A stretch of 64,000 nt of DNA from an uncultured Lachnospiraceae bacterium. GTDB lineage: Bacteria; Bacillota; Clostridia; Lachnospirales; Lachnospiraceae. Below the pieces are notes generated by a model. That model searched no databases, was not told the DNA's origin, and saw only the letters and a program-made list of their open reading frames with translations. This document shows, piece by piece, positions 9,116 through 16,844 of this stretch (positions are counted from its first letter, which is position 1; each line of letters starts with the position of its first letter). The stretch spans positions 62,001 through 126,000 of the forward strand of contig CAJUHH010000011.1 of assembly GCA_910585965.1 (NCBI GenBank), in the 5' to 3' direction. A program made the position numbers and the translations under genes.

Positions 9116-9133
9116 ATGATAAAAAATTAACAA
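9116..9133 (+). promoter_or_regulatory. Rex-like operator
   Basis: ATGATAA-AAAA-TTAACAA matches the Rex consensus TTGTTAA-N4-TTAACAA at 12 of 14 positions (right half perfect). It lies just downstream of the predicted transcription start, a position suited to repression. Rex senses NADH/NAD+ and is known to control butyrate genes in clostridia. A CAATGAT/ATCATTG inverted repeat (9114-9139) overlaps it. Confidence 0.6.
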
Positions 9134-9176
9134 TCATTGCAATTAACCGTAAAGCATATATATGGAGGAGAAAACA

Positions 9177-10358
9177 ATGGCAAAAAAAGTAGTTTTGGCA
9201 GGCGCTTGCCGTACGGCGATCGGAACGATGGGCGGTTCCCTGAGCACGACACCGGCGGCAGAACTTGGTGCTATCGTAATTAAGGAAGCTTTAAACAGGG
9301 CGGGGGTTGCCCCGGAGCAGGTGGACCAGGTATACATGGGATGTGTTATCCAGGCGGGTCTTGGACAGAACGTAGCTCGCCAGGCATCCATCAAAGCAGG
9401 GCTTCCGATCGAAGTTCCGGCTGTCACCATGAACGTTGTATGCGGTTCCGGCCTTAACTGTGTCAATCAGGCAGCACAGATGATCCTGGCAGGGGATGCG
9501 GACATCGTAGTAGCAGGCGGTATGGAAAATATGTCTATGGCTCCGTATGCAGTGCCCAATGCACGCTTCGGTTATAGAATGAACAACGGCACTCTGGTAG
9601 ATACGATGGTAAACGATGCCCTTTGGGATGCGTTCAACCAGTACCACATGATCAAGACGGCTGACAATATTTGTGAAGAGTGGGGCCTGACAAGGGAAGA
9701 ACTGGACGAGTTCGCGCTGAAGAGCCAGCAGAAGACGGAAGCTGCCCAGAAGTCCGGCGCATTCGATAAGGAAATCGTACCGGTAATGGTAAAGAAGAAA
9801 AAAGAAATGATTGAGTTCAAGGTAGACGAAGGACCGCGTCCGGGTTCCACGATGGAAGGGCTTGCGAAACTCCGCCCGATCAACCCGAACGGATTCGTTA
9901 CGGCAGGGAATGCATCCGGCATCAACGACGGCGCGGCAGCGATCGTTGTTATGAGCGAAGAAAAAGCGAAAGAACTGGGCGTTAAGCCTATGGCTACTTA
10001 CGTAGCGGGCGCACTGGCTGGCGTAAGGCCGGAAGTAATGGGAATCGGCCCGGTTGCTGCTACAAAGAAAGTAATGGAAAAGACAGGAATGAAGATCGAA
10101 GACTTCGAAATTATCGAGGCAAACGAAGCTTTTGCGGCGCAGTCCGTAGCAGTAGGAAAAGACTTGGGCATCGATGTGGATAAGCAGCTTAACCCGAACG
10201 GCGGCGCGATCGCGCTTGGACATCCGGTAGGAGCTTCCGGATGCCGTATCCTCGTTACTTTGCTTTACGAGATGGAAGCAAGAGGCGCGAAGACTGGATT
10301 AGCTACTCTTTGCATCGGCGGCGGCATGGGATGCGCTACGGTAGTAACGAGAGAGTAG
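9177..10358 (+). CDS. thl: Acetyl-CoA acetyltransferase (thiolase)
   Basis: Condenses two acetyl-CoA to acetoacetyl-CoA, the first step of butyrate synthesis. The 393-residue length is standard. Cys89 in the NVVCGSGLN motif is the acylated residue, His349 sits in GGAIALGHPVGASGC, and Cys379 in CIGGGMGCA completes the active site. ATG 9177 follows GGAGGAG at a good distance; an in-frame ATG at 9162 overlaps that ribosome site and is rejected. First gene of a six-gene operon in pathway order. A hairpin-rich 233-base gap separates it from crt. Confidence 0.97.
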   Translation: MAKKVVLAGACRTAIGTMGGSLSTTPAAELGAIVIKEALNRAGVAPEQVDQVYMGCVIQAGLGQNVARQASIKAGLPIEVPAVTMNVVCGSGLNCVNQAAQMILAGDADIVVAGGMENMSMAPYAVPNARFGYRMNNGTLVDTMVNDALWDAFNQYHMIKTADNICEEWGLTREELDEFALKSQQKTEAAQKSGAFDKEIVPVMVKKKKEMIEFKVDEGPRPGSTMEGLAKLRPINPNGFVTAGNASGINDGAAAIVVMSEEKAKELGVKPMATYVAGALAGVRPEVMGIGPVAATKKVMEKTGMKIEDFEIIEANEAFAAQSVAVGKDLGIDVDKQLNPNGGAIALGHPVGASGCRILVTLLYEMEARGAKTGLATLCIGGGMGCATVVTRE

Positions 10359-10460
10359 CCCCCCATTCCTGAATATTTATCCCCCTTGGGCAAGTCATTT
10401 GCCTGCCTGGGATTTTGGCAGACATGGCATATGGCTTGCTGCCAATGGGACCAAAACAGG

Positions 10461-10543
10461 ATAAGCAGACTTTTTCTTAAGTCTGCTTATTTCCGACATA
10501 GCCAGCTGGCATGTTTTCGGGCGATGGCCAGGCATGATGTCGG
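10461..10543. repeat. Two stem-loops in the thl-crt intergenic region
   Basis: ATAAGCAGACTT (10461-10472) pairs perfectly with AAGTCTGCTTAT (10479-10490) around a 6-base loop. A second hairpin has outer arms CCGACAT (10493-10499) and ATGTCGG (10537-10543) and an inner GCCAGCTGGC. Neither has a T tract. They may process or stabilise the operon mRNA and set thl output apart from the later genes. Confidence 0.7.
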
Positions 10544-10591
10544 ACAAGTGGACTTCAGAACGGAAAAAATAAGAGAAAAGGAGCCTTAAAA

Positions 10592-11368
10592 ATGGATTTT
10601 ATCGTATATGAACAAAAGGGCAGCTACGGCGTGATTACGATCAGCCGTGAAAAAGCGTTAAATGCATTGAACTCGACAGTATTGGAGGAATTGGACAAGA
10701 CGCTGGACGAAGTAAACCTGGACGAAGTAAGATGTCTGATCTTAACGGGAGCAGGACAGAAATCCTTCGTGGCCGGAGCTGATATCGGGGAAATGAGCTC
10801 CCTGACCAAGGCAGAAGGCGAAGCTTTTGGAAAGAAAGGAAACGATGTTTTCCGCAAACTGGAAACTTTCCCGGTTCCGGTGATCGCTGCTGTCAACGGT
10901 TTTGCTCTGGGCGGCGGCTGTGAGATTTCCATGAGCTGTGATATCAGGATCTGCTCCGACAACGCAGTATTCGGACAGCCGGAAGTAGGCCTTGGCATTA
11001 CCCCGGGCTTCGGCGGCACACAGAGGCTGGCGCGTCTGGTAGGCGCCGGCATGGCAAAGCAGATGATTTATACGGCAAGGAATATCAAAGCGGACGAAGC
11101 GCTCCGCATCGGCCTTGTTAATGCGGTGTACCCTCAGGAAGAACTGATGCCGGCGGCAGAGAAGATGGCGGCTGGTATTGCGAAGAATGCTCCGATCGCA
11201 GTACGCAACTGCAAGAAAGCGATCAACGAAGGATTGGATGTGGATATGGATGCGGCGATCGTGATCGAAGAGAAACTGTTCGGCGACTGCTTCGAGTCTT
11301 ATGACCAGAAAGAAGGAATGGCGGCGTTTCTTGAAAAAAGGAAGGTAGAAAAATTCCTGAATAAATAA
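10592..11368 (+). CDS. crt: 3-hydroxybutyryl-CoA dehydratase (crotonase)
   Basis: Dehydrates (S)-3-hydroxybutyryl-CoA to crotonyl-CoA. The 258-residue protein has the crotonase oxyanion-hole region AVNGFALGGGCE, with catalytic Glu111, and the second Glu131 in FGQPEVGLGITPGFGG. Length and motifs match short-chain clostridial crotonases. It has its own AAGGAG ribosome site. It follows thl after a stem-loop region and precedes hbd by about 95 bases. Catalytic residues are intact. Confidence 0.96.
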   Translation: MDFIVYEQKGSYGVITISREKALNALNSTVLEELDKTLDEVNLDEVRCLILTGAGQKSFVAGADIGEMSSLTKAEGEAFGKKGNDVFRKLETFPVPVIAAVNGFALGGGCEISMSCDIRICSDNAVFGQPEVGLGITPGFGGTQRLARLVGAGMAKQMIYTARNIKADEALRIGLVNAVYPQEELMPAAEKMAAGIAKNAPIAVRNCKKAINEGLDVDMDAAIVIEEKLFGDCFESYDQKEGMAAFLEKRKVEKFLNK

Positions 11369-11463
11369 TCGGAAGGTTTTTGGACAATGGTAATCATAAT
11401 CCCCGGCGGCATGGCCGGACGGGGATAGTAAAAATAAACAAATACAATCCAGGAGGAACGAGT

Positions 11464-12303
11464 ATGAAAGTAGGTATTATTGGCGCCGGCACGATGGGAT
11501 CTGGTATTGCACAGGCTTTTGCCCAGACGGAAGGATATGAAGTTTTCCTTTGCGATATCAATGAAGAATTCGCGGCAAACGGCAAAAACAAGATTGCAAA
11601 AGGTTTTGAGAAACGCATTGCAAAGGGCAAAATGGAACAGGATAAAGCGGACGCTATCCTGGCAAAAATTACAACAGGCGTAAAAACGATCTGCACAGAC
11701 TGTGATTTGATCGTGGAAGCAGCCCTTGAAGTAATGGACATTAAAAAACAGACTTTCAAAGAGCTGCAGGATATCTGCAAAAAAGATTGTATCTTTGCAA
11801 CCAATACTTCTTCCCTTTCTATTACGGAAATCGGCGCTGGGCTTGACAGGCCGGTTATCGGCATGCATTTCTTCAATCCGGCTCCGGTAATGAAGCTGGT
11901 GGAGGTAATCGCAGGGCTGAACACTCCTGACGAAGTAGTGGAAAAAATCAAAGCGATTTCGGAAGAGATCGGAAAGACTCCGGTTCAGGTAAATGAGGCG
12001 GCAGGCTTTGTCGTAAACAGAATTCTCATTCCGATGATCAACGAAGCGATCGGCATTTATGCAGAGGGCGTTGCTTCTGTAGAAGGCATCGACAATGCGA
12101 TGAAGCTGGGCGCGAACCATCCGATGGGACCGCTGGCTTTGGGCGACCTGGTTGGGCTCGATATCGTTTTAGCTATTATGGAAGTGCTTCAGGCAGAAAC
12201 AGGCGATCCGAAATACCGTCCTCATCCGCTTCTTAAGAAGATGGTACGCGGCGGACAGCTTGGCCAGAAGACGGGCAAAGGCTTCTACGATTATGCAAGA
12301 TAG
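11464..12303 (+). CDS. hbd: 3-hydroxybutyryl-CoA dehydrogenase
   Basis: Reduces acetoacetyl-CoA to 3-hydroxybutyryl-CoA with NAD(P)H. The 279-residue protein opens with the Rossmann motif VGIIGAGTMGSGIAQ; His135 in GMHFFNPAPVMKLVE is the catalytic base, and GFVVNRILIPMINEA belongs to the C-terminal dimerisation domain. ATG 11464 follows AGGAGG at 8 bases; the longer upstream frame lacks a ribosome site and is rejected. Third gene of the operon. Confidence 0.96.
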   Translation: MKVGIIGAGTMGSGIAQAFAQTEGYEVFLCDINEEFAANGKNKIAKGFEKRIAKGKMEQDKADAILAKITTGVKTICTDCDLIVEAALEVMDIKKQTFKELQDICKKDCIFATNTSSLSITEIGAGLDRPVIGMHFFNPAPVMKLVEVIAGLNTPDEVVEKIKAISEEIGKTPVQVNEAAGFVVNRILIPMINEAIGIYAEGVASVEGIDNAMKLGANHPMGPLALGDLVGLDIVLAIMEVLQAETGDPKYRPHPLLKKMVRGGQLGQKTGKGFYDYAR

Positions 12304-12338
12304 GAAAATATAAACAAAGATATGGAGGAAATAAAATC

Positions 12339-13490
12339 ATGGATTTTATGTTAACAAAACAACATGAAATGGCAAGAACTCTTTTCAGGGAATTTGCTGA
12401 AAAAGAAGTAAAGCCTTTGGCGCAGGAAGTGGATGAAACAGAAGTATTCCCCAGAGGGACTGTTGAAAAAATGGCAAAGGCAGGATTCATGGGAATTCCG
12501 GTACCGAAGGAGTACGGCGGACAGGGCTGTGATATTTTGACTTATGCGATGTGCGTAGAGGAACTTTCCAAAGTCTGCGGCACGACAGGCGTTATCGTTT
12601 CCGCTCATACATCTCTGTGCTGCGACCCGATCCTGACCTATGGTACGGAAGAGCAGAAACAGAAATATCTGCCTGATCTGGCAAGCGGCCGGAAGATCGG
12701 CGCATTCGGCCTGACAGAGCCCGGCGCAGGAACAGATGCACAGGGACAGCAGACAAAGGCAGTGCTGGACGGCGACGAGTGGGTTCTGAACGGTTCCAAG
12801 ATCTTTATCACAAACGGTAAGGAAGCGGACGTATATGTTATCTTCGCTGTAACGGGAATGATTGAAAAACGCGGCAGAATGTCCAAAGAGATCACCGCTT
12901 TTATCGTAGAAAAAGGCACGCCCGGCTTTACATTCGGTACGAAAGAGAAGAAAATGGGTATCCGCGGTTCTTCTACATACGAGCTGATTTTCACGGACTG
13001 CAGAATTCCGAAGGAGAATATCCTCGGACAGCAGGGCAAAGGCTTCGGCATCGCTATGCATACGCTGGACGGCGGACGTATCGGTATTGCTTCCCAGGCT
13101 CTCGGCCTTGCAGAAGGCGCGCTGGAGAGGACTGTGGAATATGTAAAAGAAAGAAAACAGTTCGGCCGTTCCATCGGACAGTTCCAGAATACACAGTTCC
13201 AGCTGGCTGATATGGCTACGAAAGTAGAAGCGGCTCAGTTACTTGTTTATAAAGCAGCAATGGCAAAGAACACCCAGAAGGTATATTCCGTAGAAGCGGC
13301 AAAGGCAAAATTATATGCGGCGGAAGTGGCTATGGAAGTTACCACAAAAGCAGTACAGCTTCACGGCGGCTACGGCTATACAAGGGAATACGATGTAGAA
13401 CGCATGATGCGCGATGCTAAGATCACTGAGATTTATGAGGGGACAAGCGAAGTGCAGCGAATGGTTATTTCCGGCGCACTGTTGAAATAG
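12339..13490 (+). CDS. bcd: Butyryl-CoA dehydrogenase
   Basis: A 383-residue acyl-CoA dehydrogenase that reduces crotonyl-CoA to butyryl-CoA with electrons from EtfAB. FAD and substrate motifs include AFGLTEPGAGTD and GSKIFITNGKEAD. Glu367 in IYEGTSEVQRM is the catalytic base position of short-chain enzymes. With the NADH-dependent Etf encoded next, the clostridial complex bifurcates electrons between crotonyl-CoA and ferredoxin, so this step also supplies reduced ferredoxin. Preceded by a GGAGG site. Confidence 0.96.
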   Translation: MDFMLTKQHEMARTLFREFAEKEVKPLAQEVDETEVFPRGTVEKMAKAGFMGIPVPKEYGGQGCDILTYAMCVEELSKVCGTTGVIVSAHTSLCCDPILTYGTEEQKQKYLPDLASGRKIGAFGLTEPGAGTDAQGQQTKAVLDGDEWVLNGSKIFITNGKEADVYVIFAVTGMIEKRGRMSKEITAFIVEKGTPGFTFGTKEKKMGIRGSSTYELIFTDCRIPKENILGQQGKGFGIAMHTLDGGRIGIASQALGLAEGALERTVEYVKERKQFGRSIGQFQNTQFQLADMATKVEAAQLLVYKAAMAKNTQKVYSVEAAKAKLYAAEVAMEVTTKAVQLHGGYGYTREYDVERMMRDAKITEIYEGTSEVQRMVISGALLK

Positions 13491-13557
13491 CCCCTTCGCA
13501 TGACATCGTAATTACAGAGAAAATGAAAATCTAACGAATATAAGGAGTGGAAATACA

Positions 13558-14340
13558 ATGAAAATTGTTGTTTGTATTAAACAGGTACCTGATACAAAGG
13601 GCGGCGTTAAGTTTAATCCCGACGGTACACTTGACAGGGGCGCGATGCTGACGATCATGAACCCCGATGACAAGGCCGGTCTGGAAGCGGCGCTTCGCTT
13701 AAAAGATGAATACGGTGCGGAAGTAACCGTTATTACCATGGGTCTTCCGAAAGCAGAGGAAGTTCTCCGCGAAGCTATGGCTATGGGAGCAGACAAGGGC
13801 ATCCTTGTAACGGACAGGGTTCTCGGCGGCGCGGATACATGGGCGACATCCCAGACATTGGCGGGCGCGATCCGCAATCTGGAATATGACCTGATCATCA
13901 CAGGCCGCCAGGCGATCGACGGCGATACCGCACAGGTCGGCCCCCAGATTTCCGAGCATTTGGGCATCCCGGTTATTTCCTATGCACAGAAGATCAAGAT
14001 TGAAGGCGACAGCGTAATCGTTGAGCGCCAGTTCGATGACAGATATCATGTGTTAAAAGCAAAAATGCCTTGTCTGATCACGGCGCTTGCTGAATTGAAC
14101 GAACCCCGTTATATGACTCCGGGCGGAATTTTCGACGCATACAAAGCGGATATCACTGTATGGGGCAGGGCAAACCTGGTGGATGTAGAAGATTCCAACC
14201 TCGGCCTGAAAGGTTCTCCGACACAGATCGCTAAGGCTTCCGACAAAGTAAGAAAAGGCGCAGGGGAGAAAGTCACCCTGGATCCTACGGAAGCGGTTGA
14301 TTACATTATCGACAAGTTAAAAGTGAAACACGTAATATAA
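13558..14340 (+). CDS. etfB: Electron transfer flavoprotein, beta subunit
   Basis: 260 residues. It begins MKIVVCIKQVPDT and contains GRQAIDGDTAQVGPQ and the RYHVLKAKMPCLITAL region characteristic of EtfB. In bifurcating Etf/Bcd complexes this subunit carries the FAD that accepts the hydride from NADH. It follows bcd by 67 bases with no terminator and precedes etfA by 22 bases, so the three are co-transcribed and presumably made in equal amounts. Confidence 0.96.
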   Translation: MKIVVCIKQVPDTKGGVKFNPDGTLDRGAMLTIMNPDDKAGLEAALRLKDEYGAEVTVITMGLPKAEEVLREAMAMGADKGILVTDRVLGGADTWATSQTLAGAIRNLEYDLIITGRQAIDGDTAQVGPQISEHLGIPVISYAQKIKIEGDSVIVERQFDDRYHVLKAKMPCLITALAELNEPRYMTPGGIFDAYKADITVWGRANLVDVEDSNLGLKGSPTQIAKASDKVRKGAGEKVTLDPTEAVDYIIDKLKVKHVI

Positions 14341-14362
14341 AAAATTAGGAAAAGTGTGGTGA

Positions 14363-15415
14363 ATGAAAATGAATATAGCAGAATATAAAGGAGTATTTGT
14401 CTTTGCACAGCAAGTAGACAATAAACTGAGCGGAATCGCTCTGGAACTGATCGGCAAAGGAAAAGATCTGGCGAAGGATCTGAACACAGAAGTGACAGCA
14501 GTTTTGGTAGGCCATGAAGTAAAAGACCTTGCAGACGAGCTCGCAGCATACGGCGCTGACAAGGTAATCCTTGTAGACGATCCCGAGTTAAAGGAATATA
14601 GGACGGAGCCTTACGCACATGCCCTTGCCTCCGTTATTGAAAAATACAAACCGGAAATCTTCCTGGTTGGCGCTACAGCAATCGGCCGCGACTTAGGTCC
14701 TCGTGTATCCGCGAGAATACATACAGGACTTACCGCAGACTGCACGCAGCTCGATATCGGCGATTTCCCGATGAACCCGATTCCGGGAAAAGAGCAGCTT
14801 CATAACCAGCTGTTAATGACCCGTCCGGCATTCGGCGGCAACACGATCGCTACGATCGCATGCCCGGAATTCCGCCCGCAGATGGCGACGGTACGTCCCG
14901 GCGTTATGCAGAAAGCGCCTAAAGTAGAAGGGGCAAAAGCGGTAGTGGAAGAGTTCAATCCTGGCTTTACACCCGATGACAAATATGTAGAGATTCTCGA
15001 AGTGGTGAAATCCGTTGTGGATACCGTGGATATTATGGATGCAAAGATTCTTGTTTCCGGCGGCCGCGGCGTGGGAAGCCCGGAGAACTTCAAGATTCTT
15101 GATGATCTTGCAGAGGTACTCGGCGCAACCGTAAGCTGCTCCCGTGCAGTTGTGGATGCAGGATGGAAGCCGAAGGATCTCCAGGTAGGCCAGACCGGCA
15201 AGACAGTACGCCCTAACGTATATTTCGCGATCGGTATCTCCGGCGCGATCCAGCATTTGGCAGGCATGGAAGAATCCGATCTTATCGTTGCCATCAACAA
15301 AGACGAAACAGCTCCTATTTTCGATGTAGCTGATTACGGCATTGTCGGCGACCTGAACAAGATTGTTCCTGCTCTGACTGAAAAGCTGAAAGCAGAACTG
15401 GCAAATAAGAATTAA
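14363..15415 (+). CDS. etfA: Electron transfer flavoprotein, alpha subunit
   Basis: 350 residues. The N-terminal domain shows the ATAIGRDLGPRVSARIHTGL block. The C-terminal FAD-binding domain has LVSGGRGVGSPENF, VDAGWKPKDLQVGQTGKTV and FAIGISGAIQHLAG plus INKDETAPIFDVADYGIVGD. Two ATGs, at 14363 and 14369, are both served by the GTGGTGA upstream; 14363 is used here. Last gene of the operon, followed by a strong terminator. Confidence 0.96.
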   Translation: MKMNIAEYKGVFVFAQQVDNKLSGIALELIGKGKDLAKDLNTEVTAVLVGHEVKDLADELAAYGADKVILVDDPELKEYRTEPYAHALASVIEKYKPEIFLVGATAIGRDLGPRVSARIHTGLTADCTQLDIGDFPMNPIPGKEQLHNQLLMTRPAFGGNTIATIACPEFRPQMATVRPGVMQKAPKVEGAKAVVEEFNPGFTPDDKYVEILEVVKSVVDTVDIMDAKILVSGGRGVGSPENFKILDDLAEVLGATVSCSRAVVDAGWKPKDLQVGQTGKTVRPNVYFAIGISGAIQHLAGMEESDLIVAINKDETAPIFDVADYGIVGDLNKIVPALTEKLKAELANKN

Positions 15416-15428
15416 GATGAATTTCAAA

Positions 15429-15483
15429 GAACCGCTGCAAAATGAGTGAATGGGATCACTTATGGAGCAGCGGCTCTTTTTTT
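15429..15483 (+). terminator. Terminator of the butyrate operon
   Basis: GAACCGCTGC pairs with GCAGCGGCTC (one mismatch) around an A/T-rich loop that holds a small AGTGA/TCACT stem, then TTTTTTT. Confidence 0.85.
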
Positions 15484-15579
15484 GTGAATACATGGAATAA
15501 GGGCATAATGCTTCAAAAATCCGCTTATATTGAAATAAGACGGAAGAGCCGATTGATTTTCGGCAGAAGGCGGAAAAGA

Positions 15580-16710
15580 ATGGTACAAGGAGCATCAGTT
15601 CTGTCTATGGGTGAATTTTTGCATCAGTTAGCGGGGAACCCGCCCCTTCAAGTGACGACGCTTTTGGTTTTAGGAGTTATCTTTGTAAATGGGGCGACGG
15701 ACGCGCCGAACGCGATCACTTCGCTGGTGGCCTCCGGGGGAATGGAGATGAAAAAAGCGGTTCGCATGGCGGCTTTTTTTAATTTTGCCGGGCTTGCCCT
15801 GATGACTGCATGGAATGCCAATGTGGCATTTACCATTTGCTATATGGTGGATTTTGGAGGGGATGCGGGAAAAGCGCTGGCTGCTTTATGCGCGGCCTTA
15901 GCCGCTATCATTCTGTGGGCTTCCGCCGCCTGGTGTTTCGGTATTCCCACTAGTGAGAGCCATGCGTTGATTGCCGGGCTGACGGGGGCGGCAATCTCCA
16001 TTCATAAAGGCATGGCGGGCATTCACTGGCAGGAATGGATCAAAGTTTTGTACGGCTTGGTTTTTTCAGGTGTATGCGGGCTGGGCATGGGCTATATCGG
16101 AGGAAAATGCCTGCGGAAGGCAGAGAAGAGGAAAGGGCGCAGGATTGGATGCAGCAAAAAACAGTATGAAAATGGAAAAAGGAAAGGCGCAGGCCAGGGA
16201 TTGCTGCGGAATCAGGACGGGATTGTATGGGCGCAGGCTGCGGGAGCGGCTGCCATGGCGTTTATGCATGGAGCCCAGGACGGACAGAAGTTTATGGGAG
16301 TATTTCTGCTGGGTATTTTCCTGGCTAGGGGGAACATCCCCGGAGGGGATTTTTCCGTGCCTTTATGGATGACAGCATTATGCAGCGCCGTTATGGCAGC
16401 AGGCACGGCGGCTGGAGGGGGACGGATTATAAAAAAGGTGGGTATGGATATGGTAAGGCTGCGGAGGCCGCAGGGAATCGTGTCGGATGCGGCGGCCGCT
16501 GTCTGCCTTCTTTTTTCTACCTGGGCGGGGATGCCGGTATCTACTACGCATGTCAAGACGACTTCAATTATAGGCGCGGGGCTGGCAGACGATGCTGGAA
16601 CCGTGGATATGGCGGTGGTCAGGGAAATGGTGCTGGCATGGGTGGTTACTTTTCCCTGCTGCGGATGGATCGGATATATGACGGCGGAATGGTTCCAGCG
16701 GCTGATATAG
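15580..16710 (+). CDS. PiT-family inorganic phosphate transporter
   Basis: About 376 residues with ten or so hydrophobic segments. The two inverted PHO4 signatures are present in variant form: VNGATDAPNAITSLVASGGM in the first half and FMHGAQDGQKFMGVFLLG in the second, with GIPTSESHALIAGLTGA and GMPVSTTHVKTTSIIGAG as the paired loop motifs. These proteins import phosphate (as a metal-phosphate complex or with a cation). The start is uncertain: ATG 15580 and ATG 15607 are both possible, the latter with AAGGAG about 15 bases upstream. A single gene between terminator and the next promoter. Confidence 0.88.
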   Translation: MVQGASVLSMGEFLHQLAGNPPLQVTTLLVLGVIFVNGATDAPNAITSLVASGGMEMKKAVRMAAFFNFAGLALMTAWNANVAFTICYMVDFGGDAGKALAALCAALAAIILWASAAWCFGIPTSESHALIAGLTGAAISIHKGMAGIHWQEWIKVLYGLVFSGVCGLGMGYIGGKCLRKAEKRKGRRIGCSKKQYENGKRKGAGQGLLRNQDGIVWAQAAGAAAMAFMHGAQDGQKFMGVFLLGIFLARGNIPGGDFSVPLWMTALCSAVMAAGTAAGGGRIIKKVGMDMVRLRRPQGIVSDAAAAVCLLFSTWAGMPVSTTHVKTTSIIGAGLADDAGTVDMAVVREMVLAWVVTFPCCGWIGYMTAEWFQRLI

Positions 16711-16786
16711 GAAAATGATGTATGAAAAGGCTGAAAAGCTTGGAAAATAGGAAAAAAGTCATTCTTCCAATATCTTTGATAAATGG

Positions 16787-16792
16787 TATAAT
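16787..16792 (+). promoter_or_regulatory. Probable -10 of the EAL-protein gene
   Basis: A perfect TATAAT 53 bases before the start codon. The best -35 candidate (TTCCAA, 16-base spacer) is weak. Confidence 0.4.
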
Positions 16793-16844
16793 GATGTCGA
16801 TACTTGTTTCTTGATAGCGGGGTACAGGAAAAAAAGGAGAGTGT

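Noticed and set aside
9291..10223. 310-codon minus-strand frame opposite thl
   Set aside because: Antisense shadow of a well-supported thiolase gene.
10386..10589. 67-codon plus-strand frame between thl and crt
   Set aside because: Lies across two stem-loops, has no ribosome site and no protein-like pattern.
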